In this document: positions 11,750 to 23,565 of the stretch, piece after piece
Position numbering within the stretch: the stretch's first letter is position 1
Layout: each line of letters begins with the position of its first letter
Source of the DNA: Spirodela intermedia
Taxonomy: Eukaryota > Streptophyta > Magnoliopsida > Alismatales > Araceae
DNA length: 64,000 nucleotides
NCBI GenBank assembly: GCA_902729315.2
Contig: LR746272.1
Location: forward strand, 3,506,035-3,570,034
Direction: 5' to 3'
The notes under the pieces: model-generated
Told to the model about the DNA's origin: nothing
What the model saw: the letters and a program-made list of their open reading frames with translations, nothing else
The model's database searches: none
Made by a program: the position numbers and the translations under genes

Positions 11750-13100
11750 TTGAGCTACTCTTATTTTCATCTCCCTCTTTATCTATGCTCCCCCTTTCTT
11801 TGCTCTCCTCTTTTCACCATGACTGTTTAGAAATGTCTAAAAATATCTTATTTTCCTCTCAATAACTCCATTTTTCTGAGTCATTGGATTTGAAAACTCA
11901 TGTGTTATTCTTTGATCAATAGAGAATTCTAAAAATGTTAGATCTTCAAATTCCTCACCATGATTACTCTTAGTCCTTTTGATCTTAAAATCTATTTCGT
12001 TCTAAATCTTCTTTGAACATTTCCTAAATTTCTCAAGAGTGACATCATTTTTTTCTATGAAAAATATCTAAATAAATCTAGAGAAGTTTCTCCAATCACA
12101 AATTTATTTATCTTTCCACTTAGACAAGACACCTTAGTTGGTTTGAATAAATCCATGTATAATAACTATGAGGGTTGGCTTGTTAGAACCATATCCTTAA
12201 GTTTGTGAGTTTTTATATTATATTTTCCTCTAACATATGTTTCAAAATCAAAGTCCACATTGAAATCTATGTTGAACCTTCTTTTCATTACTTTTACATA
12301 ATTTATCCAATCATGAATCCTAGTTTCATCAAATTTTTGGAGTCATGGAAAACTAAACATTCATTTGATTTCATATTTGAGCATTAAAGGTAAATAATTT
12401 ATAAAGGTAAAAAATATAAACTTTATTCCTATTTGAGCATTAAAAACATGATTTACAAAACCAAAAATTATCCTACTTTATATTTTATTTTTCTACTTCT
12501 CTTTCTCCAACCATCTATCATATTTTATCTCTTCTCTATTTATAAGCTATATTGATTCTGAATCAATTTTCTAACTTTTGTTGACTGAAATTCAGATAAT
12601 AGTTTTATACTTTTTTCTTTTCCTTTATCTACAAATTTCATAAAGTTGAAAATCTCAACAATGGTAATATTCTTTCTAAGTTGTCTTAATATGTCAATGT
12701 TTCAGATCAACATTTTGTCTAGACAATTTATCAATTTGAGTTTTATGTATTTCTATATATTTCTTATTAATTTTTAATTGTGTAGAACAAATTTAAAGAT
12801 TTTCTTTCCATACCTATTATCTTTCTGAACTTTTAAAGTCGCAAATCAAGAACATTTAAAGCATCACAATTCGATACTTATTACCTTTTCTATACTCATT
12901 TCTTCATTATGTGTACCATGTACCTCAAAATCATTAGCTGCAAAATAAATATTAGCTCTACTCTCTTCTTAGGACTCTAAGAAGAACTATCTTCGCCATT
13001 CCATATAGCCATCATTAGCTTCTTCCTTTTTTCTCCAATTTCATTCTTAGATAATCAATTTTCAAATGACCAAGTTTTCTGCACTCAAAATATATTTCAT
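11750..13100 (-). mobile_element. Decayed Ty1/copia retrotransposon, minus strand (gag and integrase remnants)
   Basis: On the minus strand, about 13090-13035 reads as a gag zinc-knuckle relic, FECRKLGHLKIDY, with the last Cys replaced by Tyr. It is followed near 13010-12900 by a serine/glutamate-rich segment and FAANDFEVHGT, typical text downstream of a copia gag knuckle. About 11990-11830 reads KSNHGEEFEDLTF, then FSNPMTQKNGVIERK, the integrase region usually written RSDHGGEF and PQQNGVVERK. Gag lying upstream of integrase on the same strand gives the orientation. Stops and frameshifts make it non-functional. It is flanked by direct repeats at 9223-10060 and 13118-14600 that may be its LTRs. 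The internal region is far shorter than an intact copia element. Confidence 0.7.
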
Positions 13101-13117
13101 GTGGCCTCTATTATTAA

Positions 13118-14600
13118 GTGTTAGATTTTTGGTTGTACTTTGAACCAAAAGAGGGGATTGAACTGATTGAATATAAATTGTTTGACTTGAATGAACAATG
13201 AATTGCTAGACCAATTATTTAGTAGTTACATTTATTCTCTAAAAATAAACTATTGTTAGGCTCTACTAGACCAATTATTTAACACTCTCAACTACTTTTA
13301 TCAACCTCAACTTTTGTTGCATTTCACTAAAACAATATATTCACAACTTTAAGAAGTCAATAGCTGATTACAAGGTTCATATCTCATAAAATCCTAATTC
13401 AAAATTTAATCGTCTTTTTGACAAAAACAAAGAAGTATTTCACCATAAGTAGTTTTAAAATAAATAGGTTGACTTAACAACTGTCCAAAAATCTTATGAA
13501 GATAAAGATGATAAAGCTTTCATTTTTGTTGTCCTGCTTTCATAGTAAAGTTGGCTAGTATTAAAAGGTATTAACCTTTGATTTGGTCAAGGAAGAACTT
13601 GTTAGCATTAAATGTTTTCCTAAATTTCCTAGCTTCTTATCATTTTGCTAGCTTGGAAGACCTCTCAAATTCACATGTAAATATTTGTAAGAAATGTTAG
13701 TGAAACTCTCAAGATGGTAAAACCTCAAGGATAATCATTCCAAACCTATTATCCATTAGAGAAGTGCTGAAATCTACAGAAAAATATTGTTCAAAAACCT
13801 CATATATATTTTATCATCATTCATTATCAAATATTAAAATTAATCAGAATTTTGAATGGGTGGAAGCAAATAGAATATGATGTTTAAGAGTTCAAATATT
13901 CTCTATGAAAAATCAATAGCCATGACTATTAAATGACAAAATATATATCCAAAATATCTCAGTTTGATCAAGTTTGATAAGGATCTATTATCTTCAAGAT
14001 AATACTAATAATATATCTCAAAATAAAGTAGCTATTTTACAATCAAAACTTATCTAAATGACCTAAAAAAATCACACATCAATTCCATGTAGTATGTTCT
14101 AATATCTAAAATCATAACATCAATGATACAATATATTTTAAATTATATTTGAATTAATATTAGAAAAATCTTGGGTGATAGTCTGAGAAATGCAAATTAA
14201 ATCAATTAATTTAATTTTAATGGTAACACAAAGTAATGATTTATCATCAGAAATATCTAGTATACTAGTTAACTTATGCACACCCTTTTTATCTCTGAAT
14301 TCTCATTGATTTTGAAGTAGTAATTACCATTTTATAATGGTAGTATTTGTAAATATTGATAGTTTCTAAAAAAATCTAAAAAATATTAATTTCAAATGGT
14401 AAAATCTAAAACAAATTGAATTCAACGTTATGAGATTAATTTACATTTTTTGAGCATCTATTTAGGTATTTTATTATTATTTTGAATTCATCTTGAAAAA
14501 AGTTATTTAATTATATTCATATAGATACATAGAAGAATATTTATCAATAAATAAAATTTATACACAATTAAAATAATTTGATCTGTCAGTTGACCTTAAA
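13118..14600 (+). repeat. Repeat family 2, copy B (LTR-like)
   Basis: It opens with GTTAGATTTTTGGTTGTACT and GAGGGGATTGAACTGATTGA, phrases typical of copia LTR ends. It then shares with copy A the blocks ATATATCTCAAAATAAAGTA, AAAATCATAACATCAATGATA and AAAGTAATGATTTATCA. It abuts the gag remnant of the minus-strand copia relic, which fits a 5' LTR of that element, although no primer-binding site is legible. Confidence 0.5.
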
Positions 14601-15949
14601 AAAATACTTATTTAATGGTCTAACGCTTCAAACTGATGATTGCCTATGAATTAAATTTGGTTTGTGAAACTTTATCTTTTAATGAGCTACCATGAGTTAA
14701 GTTTTATCTTAAAGTTTCCTCTCCAAAGTAATTATATGAAAATTTAAAATCATAGTCCTATTTTTAGATCCAACATTGTTCAATCATTTTTTTGATATAG
14801 TTTGAATCGCTTAAAGTTCTTTTACATTCTATTTGTGATCCATAATTCACTTTTTAACAAACTCATCACTAGTTCTTCAAGTTCAAATTATTATCTCTAA
14901 CATCATTTGAGGGATTCTAATGGTCCTTATAGATAATCTATCTGAAATACAAATTCAACACTCAATCACATCATAATGATTGATTAGGATGAGGAAAAAT
15001 AGATTGTTAGATTTTGGCCCACACTAAGATTAGGAAATGGGGTTTGAATTGATATACTTTTCTCTTTAAATGAAATAATTTAAAATATGTTTCTTATCTT
15101 ATAATAATGAGTGTAAGCATTTCTTATTTCACTTAGGATACATGATATTTTTATAGTGGTTTGAATCACTACTTACACTCACACTTCAAGAACAAAATAG
15201 TTCTTGGATTTCACCAATTGCTTAACCATAACCACTAAATAAAAAGCTCAAATCCTTAGAAAATTCTGGAGCATCTCTTTTTTAGGTACATGGCTTTGGG
15301 AGGCCATACCACTATTTAACTAGGACAGCTCCCTAAAACTTTCACTTGAACTTTTTTTCAAGATCCACTACTTTAGGAGGTATGATCACTATTTAAGGGC
15401 TTAATTCTCACTTGTAATAAATAAGACTTTAATATCACATTTATCCAATAAATAATATTTTTTTTACTATAAGAGGCATCCAGCTATTGATGTTAACTTG
15501 AGCTATGTTCAAAGTTATGAAGAAGAGGATGATAGTTTAGCTTTGAAGAATTAGTTGTAGATGGAGTTGATACCAGCTAGTAGTGTATTTAGGAAGGTTG
15601 CTCAAGAGTGTTCAATAAATATTGGCTTGAGTAATCAATGCTTTAGAGTTTCAAGAGCTGGTTGTAAACCTCACTCAATTCTCACTAGACTTTCCTTGTA
15701 TATCTACATTCAAAGTTTGAGGTCATGGTTAAAAGGTAGATGTATATTCTCTATATTACCGACTCAAAAGCCTTAGTATTTATAGTTTGAATTATATGTG
15801 AAAATATTTTCTTCTCCACAAGATCTTCAACATCTAGTTTCTTAGAATAAACACAAATTTTAATGGTTGAAAAATCAATAGGATATATCTTTAAAGAGTG
15901 TTTGGATGTCGTTATGTGAAGCCAACACTCAATGTTGTTAAGTCATATC
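14601..15949. other. AT-rich repeat-like DNA, no gene
   Basis: A further family-2-like phrase (GTTAGATTTTGGCCCACAC, then ATGGGGTTTGAATTGATATA) begins near 15007. The 71-codon frame at 15561-15776 has no recognised domain and lies in repeat-like sequence, so it is not called. Confidence 0.35.
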
Positions 15950-16560
15950 ATTCTTACTCATTTAGTGTTAGTTTAAATTGGTTTAATAACGATTTGATAA
16001 CATAAATACAGAACTGATAATATATATTTCATTGAAATAATAACTTAATGACCAAACTTGTATGCAATACATTCTCTAATTGAATACATTGAACCATGAT
16101 TTTGATATATATAATAACACTTTTTGTAATTCAGTACATGTAAAATAGTTTTTCAAAATATAATCCTTAATATCCAAAATGTCAGACTTGATAGAATAAA
16201 TACTCTAAGTTAAATCATTCAAAATCCTTAATCTGTTATTTTGATATCAAAATCATTCAAAAGTAATGACTTAACATCATAGGCACATAGTAAACTAAGT
16301 TATCATATGTAAAGTTTACTTCGACAAAATTCACAAATTGAGATATGTTAATCATTACCTTCTCACTATAGCATATTTTATAAATATTGATACTTTTAAC
16401 AACAATATGCATCATGATAATTTCATACAACAAATTCAACCTATTATATAATGATGTATAATTGATCACAAGTATGTTCAATGAATTCTCATATGAATAG
16501 CTATTGTGATTACATCAAACTATATATAGATATTTATATATATATTTTTTTATATCATAA
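15950..16560 (+). repeat. Repeat family 2, partial copy
   Basis: It shares with copies A and B the order AGTAATGACTTAACATCAT, then TTAATCATTACCTTCTCA, then TATTTTATAAATATTGATA, followed by an AACAACAATATGCAT-like block. Boundaries are approximate. Confidence 0.4.
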
Positions 16561-17211
16561 ATGTATGAAAAAGGGTATAATTTGATCCTCTTAGATGGTT
16601 TTATATACCATGCATACAATGCTCCAACACATACTGAAGCCCTTCTTAGACTAGAACACACAAATTGTTGAACATGATTGACTTCCAATCATAGAAAATA
16701 ATCTCTCCATATGTAACAATGATTATACCCAATGTCCAACACCTTACTACCTTCTTGAATCCACTCTAAAATTTTATAGTCTGTGGTCTACTAAGAAAGT
16801 TGAATGATTACACCTCATTACAACTCAATACCACATTTACTCAAAACTAGTAAATATTTTTTTTAACAACCTATACATTTTCAATGAAACCTTTGTGACA
16901 TATGTAAAATAGAACACCCATCCTATTACCTATAAAACTTTCATATGATCAAATCAAGGAGTGAAAGAGTAAGAGAAGTCATGAATTTTTTACAACCAAA
17001 TCTCCCTAGTTTAAATTGTGGTGGTTCAAATCTTTTCAAACATACTTCTTGTATGTCTTGAAGTTGGAAGTTGATGGATCATAGTTAATCATTTTCTTTA
17101 TTCTTACATCACACATGGTCAAACCATTAATCTAGCTGATTTATTTCTTCATGGTATAAGGACCACATCTTGAATACCAAACTTTTTATTATATAAAACA
17201 TGATCATAATT
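16561..17211. other. AT-rich intergenic DNA, nothing recognised
   Basis: No open frame, RNA gene or delimitable repeat was seen. Confidence 0.4.
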
Positions 17212-18885
17212 TGTTAATAAGTCTTCATTGTCATGAGTTAATAATTAATTAATAAAATATTTTAACCTTGAACTTATGAGAAATAGACTTATATTGATGT
17301 TAAATTATGAAAAGTGGTTTTTAGTTAGTTAAATTAAAATTTGACTAATTATGTGATTTTATGTGAATTTATTAAATTTTTATAATTATTTTTTGAGATA
17401 AAATTAAAATGAAAAAATATATAAAATAAGAAGACAAGACAACCAATTGGGGCCTGCAAGTGAGTTAGAAGTATGGTTAGATGAAGTTGCTAGCAAGAGA
17501 TTCAAGTAGCTAAGGAACTATCAATAGGATATGTGTGTGCCACTCCCTTTTCACATCATTAGTGGTCGATCGGGCGTGGGGCAAAGACTCGTTGTACATA
17601 TGTGAGAGGACAATATTGATAAAATAAAGTCATATTATTATATATGTGTCTCAAATTATCAAAAATAACTAATGTGAGGCTAAAGCCATGCTATGCCACT
17701 ATTTGTAGGTAAGTTTTACATATTTTTGTATACCTATAATGCCCCTAATTTATGAGAAGGAAGTGTCTCTGTGATGTCACTAAGTAAATATATGAGTGTA
17801 ATTGATTACTTGTCTTTAACGTATTCAGATGACTGGTGAAAGTTCAAATTCCATGAGAGCTAAAACTTATATTTTTATCTCATTAAATTATGATTTTCTT
17901 ATAAAACATCAATCAATGATTAAGCTATTAGAATTACTCAATTATCATAAAAAATATCATCAATACAATTCACCCAACTATCGAATAATTATAGATAAAA
18001 AGATCATAAATCTATCGAGTAAATCATTTCTAATTGATTGACAAATCATCCATCATTGAAAAGAGGATGATTACTTGAGAGACAAGTCGTTACCTCTTGA
18101 AAGAGTACTAGGTACAATGAAGAGACTCCTCTAATTACATGGACTTAAGCATGAAGCTTCTTAAGACTCACCCCACCTCCATCCCATTCATTTCCATTAG
18201 GTGACAGCTATTGAAGAGTCAAAAGTCATCATTTTTTCGCTCCACTAGGTGACAGCTATCAAAGATGATTTGTTGACTTACCTCCTCGATTTCTAAATTT
18301 TACAATAAGATCTAAAGATTGCCCAAACATGATAATTCTCTCAAACACATAATATTCTAATGATCTCTATCGTAAAGGCAGAATTTTATCTTTCTTATTT
18401 TAAATTATATATTTGCTTAATTTAATAATAGTTTCTATGATTTATAATTTTTAAAAACTTTCTTTATTCTATAATGATTTTTTTTATTTTTAAAAATCTT
18501 AATTTGATTAGTTAAATCATCAGTAATCACTTACGTAATAATTATTAGGTGAAACTTTATTTCTATCTGAATTATATTTGTTGGGGTGCTGATTGATGTC
18601 TGCACCCAAATTTTCATTTTTTGTAGATTTTTAAATATATTTTATCTTTATCATTTAATTTAAAAATTATAAAAAGTTATATTCTCTAAGAAAAATTCTG
18701 AAATATTATAAGCTATTATCTTACATCTCTGTGATCGACCTAGAAATTTTCTACTATTTTTAAAATATCTTATCAAATTATAACTTATTTAGTTTTTCTA
18801 AAATATTTTCTAAAATCTAAAAAATAGCATTTTTATAATTTTATAATTTAAAATTTTTGTGAGTTATTATACAATGATTAGGTCA
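17212..18885 (+). repeat. Repeat family 1, copy 1 (LTR-like, about 1.7 kb)
   Basis: It starts TGTTAATAAGTCTTCATTG and ends GATTAGGTCA, so it has TG and CA termini. Landmarks shared in order with 30911-32570 and 54247-56166 include a GTGATTTTATGTGAATTTAT-like block, an AATGTGAGGCTAAAG box (TGTGGGACTAAAA in copy 3), GTACTAGGTACAATGAAGAG, two ACTAGGTGACAGCTAT-like phrases, a GGTGAAACTTTATTT-like block and CTTACATCTCTGTGATCGAC. All three copies run in the same direction. Size and termini suggest LTRs. No target-site duplication is visible at this copy. Confidence 0.6.
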
Positions 18886-19089
18886 CATCACCTATCTCTT
18901 CAAAGAGAGAAATTCACTTTGACAAATATACTCTATTTTGAATTCTGAATTTTAATTATATCACCCCAAGTTTGATTACTTTTCTCACAAGTTTCCTATT
19001 ACTGAATCTCATTGTGATACTTCTAAATGCAAGGAGATCCAAAATTATATTATTAGACTATTATCATAGAAGAAGCTTAAAAATTCTTA

Positions 19090-21660
19090 GATATTTTTTT
19101 TGTAGATAAAAGGGGGAGAAAAAGTGTATGTCTCTATAGAGATATATGGGTGTGGCCAACTTTCTCTCTCTCTCATCACCCTTATATATATAAGGCTTCT
19201 GCCCTCTTTTCATTAGAATATTATTATTTTTATCTTAGAGCTTTTTCCTACCTTTGTAACATTTTGTGCAGAAGTTTATTCAATTTGACACTACCATTTA
19301 TACTTCATTTGATCAATGCAAATGAGTATTTTAGTATATCCATGACCACCTTCTTCCAACAATATAACATTCTCCACCACTCATTTTGCCCGCATACTCT
19401 GCAACAAAATGACATTGTCAAACACAAGCTTTATTATATTGTTGAGACTACTTGCACCCTTCTCACCACCACCCATGTGCTTTTATAATTTTAGGGGGGA
19501 TGATGTTTTCACTACTATCTACCTCATTAATTAGATGTCATCTTTTATCCTTTGATATCATATTTTCTTTTCTATCTTTTATCTCAGCCACCCTCTCTTC
19601 ATTTATCTTTGTACATATTAAGTTGTGTGTGCTTTGTTTCATCAGCTTGGACTAGGTCTAGATAAGTTTTACTTACGTCTGTGAAGTATATTTTTCTCAA
19701 TTATTCTCGCCTCCAAAAAAGGTACCATTGTTATTGTCATCTGACTTATTGTCATTTTGTGTCTATAGATGTTCCTTTTTTTTAAGGGTCTCTTTTTTTG
19801 GACCGTCTACGACTTCTTCCTCCTCTTCATGTGTCTTTGGGCTCATCTTGCTAGTATTTTGAGTCTCTCTTTTCACCGATCTCATCTTCTTCTTTCTTTC
19901 TTCATGTGTCACAAATTTTTCTTTCGTCATCTATACTCACCCTAGATGGTTCCCTATTTGCACCATCCCTTATAGACCCAACACTATTATCTCCACTTGC
20001 ACCATCCTTGACGTCAGACCTTGACCTTTCAATTGCCCTACAGAAGCTATCACGTTGCTATATCAAACAAGATATTTTCAACTTTGTTTCATATTCCCAT
20101 CTCACCCCATCATACTATGCCTTTTTTTTTAGCATATCTTCTATTTCCATTTCCAAGATGATTTCTCAAGTATTGAATCACTCTAGTCAATCGTGGAGGA
20201 GATCAAGGCTCTTTGTTGTACCTGAACTTAGCACTTGATTTCTTGTCTTTTGTCAACTCTTATAGGGAGTTGTTGCTAGGTATTCACGATCAAGATGATT
20301 ATAGATGATTTTGTTGATTGCCTCAAACTCACTTGGTGGCTTACAGATTTTTTTAGACATATAGAGAGGACCATATTGAGACTTTTTCCTCAATGGCAAA
20401 GTTTACTTCAATTGATATCTTGCTTGTGTTTGTAGTCTACTTCTCATAGTCTCTTCACTAGTTGAATGTGAAGAATATTTTTTTTCATAGCAAATTGAGG
20501 AGGTGAATTTAGAAAAACTTTAGTTTTATTTTGATTGACTCACCAAATTTTATGTGCTATCTATAAAAATCTATGGGCTGAAGTAGTCTCCTCAGACTTG
20601 GTTTAGTTGTCTCTGTAGGTTGGTTTAAGATTTTAGTCTTCGTTAGTGTGCCTCTAATTCTATCATATTCTATCATCACATTATTGTGACTTATTTTATT
20701 TTACTTGTCTATGTTGATGACATTATGACAGGTGATGATAAAGAAGATATCTCTGATTTCAAAGTCTTTCTTTAGAGCAAAGTGACAATCAAAAATCTGG
20801 GTCAGCATTAGTATTTTCTTGGCATTGAGATTGCTCACTCTTTTGAGGGCATGATTATCACCTAGTAGAAGTATGTACTTGATCTATTATAAAATGTAAG
20901 GATGTTGGCCATTAACTCTTACACTAATGGATTTAAAAGTCAATTAGTTTTGAATTTAGATAATGCTCTTAAGGATCATATTTGACCTTGACTCGTCTTG
21001 ACATTTCTTTTGCTATGAGTGTGGTCAACTAATTTATGGTCAATTCATGCATTACTCACTAGAACGCAATCATGAGGATCCTTCAGCATCTAAATAGACA
21101 TTCTAATCAATGACTTCTATACAAGTCTTCTTCTTCTCTTGATGTTTATGGACATTCTAATGCAAACTGGACAAGTTCTCTTATCGATCAGCACTCCACC
21201 ACTAGTTATTGCATCTTTCTATAAGAGTAAAAACTAATATGTGGTTATATTGTCTAGTGCTGAATCATAGTATTGAGTTATGCAAAGTGTTACATGCGAT
21301 CTTATTTGGGTATGTCAATTTCTTATAGAGCTTGGCTTCTTTTGCTTTAGTCTATACATCTCTTTTGCAACAATCATTATGTGTTTTACATTATTTTTAA
21401 TCCTATTTTTTATGAACAAACAAATCATATTGAGGTTGATTGTCATTTTATTCGAGAGAAGATTCAAGCTCATCTAATTCTCCTGACTAAGGTGTCTTCA
21501 GAAGTGCAACTTGGAGACATGCTTATTGAGGTTTGATTTTTTTTCCTTCAAGCTTAGAGCTTTAAATCTTTATACTCTAACTTGAGAGGGGTATAAAGAT
21601 ATATGGGCTTGACTCAGTTTCTTTTTCTTTCCATTATAATATTATTATTTTTATCTCCAA
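19090..21660 (+). mobile_element. Ty1/copia retrotransposon, internally deleted and full of stops
   Basis: An LTR-like start (ATATATGGGTGTGGCC near 19143, TATATATAAGGCTTCTGCCC near 19184, TTATTCAATTTGACACTACC near 19276) runs directly into integrase code: NEYFS, then SFCPHTLQQND (about 19381-19415). Gag, protease and the integrase N-terminus are therefore missing. The integrase-RT linker is clear near 20020-20200 (IFNFVSYSHLTPSYYAF). RT keeps YVDDIM at 20710-20727, then TGDD. FLGIEIAHSFEGMIIT follows near 20816. The RNase H motif SSAES is at 21253-21267, with in-frame stops just after it. A polypurine-like CTTGAGAGGG at 21581 precedes ATATATGGGCTTGA, which repeats the upstream LTR start. The family is certain from these motifs. 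Multiple stops and frameshifts make it inactive. Confidence 0.85.
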
Positions 21661-21769
21661 TCTCAAATAGGAAAAAATTTACACATTAGGGTGGGTAAGA
21701 AAACAAGAAAGAAAGAAATCATAGAGAAAGGGGGATAAGTGTAGTAGAGAGAGAAAGGGAGAAACTAAG

Positions 21770-22560
21770 CACATAATTATTTCATTTATTATCATGATTC
21801 AAAATTATGATAGAAAATATTAGTATCTATGAAGTTCATTTTTTTTCTTGCTTGTATGCATTTTTTGACCAAAGTATTGAATGTTTTTAAAAATTATTTC
21901 AAATTTGAATAAGCTATGTTGCCATTTATCTTATAAAAAAGGTTTTATAATCAAAAATCAGTTTCTGAATTTACCATTTAATTAATTTTAAATATGGATA
22001 TTAAAACTTACTCAAAATACTAAATTCTTAGGATCTAATATCATTACTTTTGAGTATTACTAATATTGAATTAAATATTGAACCCATAGTATTTACTTAC
22101 CACTTGGGATTTTTTAGAGCATTGATGGATATTAATTAGAAAGGGTTTCTAAATTATTTCCTATCACTAAAGTTATGATTCCTCATAATGAAATCATGAT
22201 TTTATCAGTCTACTTAATAGTCATGATTTATTTATGATAATTTTGATAAGTATTGAATGAGAAGTTATTATTTTATTTCAAGATGTATTATCATTTCTTT
22301 CAATGATAATAGATTATTATTGGACCTATTCAAATTTATAAGCTTCACATGTATAAGTTGGTGATTAATAGTCATACTCATTAGTTTCTCTTAAATGATA
22401 GTAAAACTCTTAAAAGTCTTGTATTAATTTACAACTATTAGAACCCCTAACTAATGTTTAGATTTAACATTGAGAGAGGGCAAAAAATAGTGAAGGTTTT
22501 TTAAGCTAACATCTTTATAAATTCAGTATCTTTCTAATGGCTAATTAGTTATAAAGAATC
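21770..22560 (-). repeat. Repeat family 2, inverted copy
   Basis: Read on the minus strand, this interval repeats family 2 landmarks: an AATCTATTATCATTGAAAG-like block, TACATCTTGAAATAAAATAA, a CATAAATAAATCATGACTA-like stretch, and AGTAATGATATTAGATCC. It is the reverse orientation of copies A and B. Confidence 0.4.
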
Positions 22561-23565
22561 ACCTTTGACCCCCCAACGTTCACAATATTCTTGCTGACAT
22601 CTTTTTCAGAAATATATGTAAATTTTGTGTGATTTTTAACAAATAGTGAGAGATATCTAAGTAAGAAATGAAATTCAATTCATTCACGATCTTCTTAAAC
22701 CTAATTAAAATAGATAGTCTTCTACTACTAAATAACTTCTCAACGTATATAATTGTACTAATTAACTTACTAGGAAGGACAATAATGCATCTATTATTGT
22801 TCTAAATATATAATAATCATTATTTTCTACTAGTAGAGAATGGAGTGTAGCTTTGGTATGCGTAGTATTTGCATCAACTTAATACCCCTAATCTGAAAAA
22901 TGTTGTTGGTCAAGCAAAAGAATGGAAGTAGTCCATGCATCAATAATAATGAACAATTTCTCTAACAAATGATCTTGTTTTGTTCATCCTCTTTCTTACT
23001 TGCAGAAGTTGCTTTTTTTTTATTGTATTCAAGGTAATGCTATGATTCATTATCTTACTAAATTTTATTCCTTGATTTTCGGCTTCTTTTTGGGTTTGAC
23101 TTGAATATCATTTTGGGAAGTAATTTTACTGATATGAGTTACACTTTTATAGTAAGGTAATACTTTTAGCTCTAATTTATTTATAGCAAAATTTTGAATT
23201 TAACATCTAAGCTCAACTCTACGAGAAAGATGAAAGTTAAAGTTTTTGATGTTGATTTAAAATAGAATTAATTACTATATGTACTCGTACTATGTTTAAG
23301 CAATAATCTAACATTAAAAATGTATTTGAATTCATAAAGTACCTATTTTTATATTTTTTCCATTCAAATCGGAAAGTAAACATCTAGGAATCGAGTAAAA
23401 TTATGTGACTTAGCCCTACTCTCCATTCAAGTGACAGGACTGGAGAGAGCTATACCAAGTAGAGTTGTGCATAGTAATTTTGACATCTCAAGATAAAATA
23501 CTCATGAAAACCTGAGCAGTTGTGTCGAACGGTCTTCCTAGGGCCTTCCCGAGAGTTGGTGAACC
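22561..23565. other. Upstream region of the PPR gene
   Basis: AT-rich to about 23400, then rising GC just before the PPR start. No promoter element or other gene could be assigned with confidence. Confidence 0.4.
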
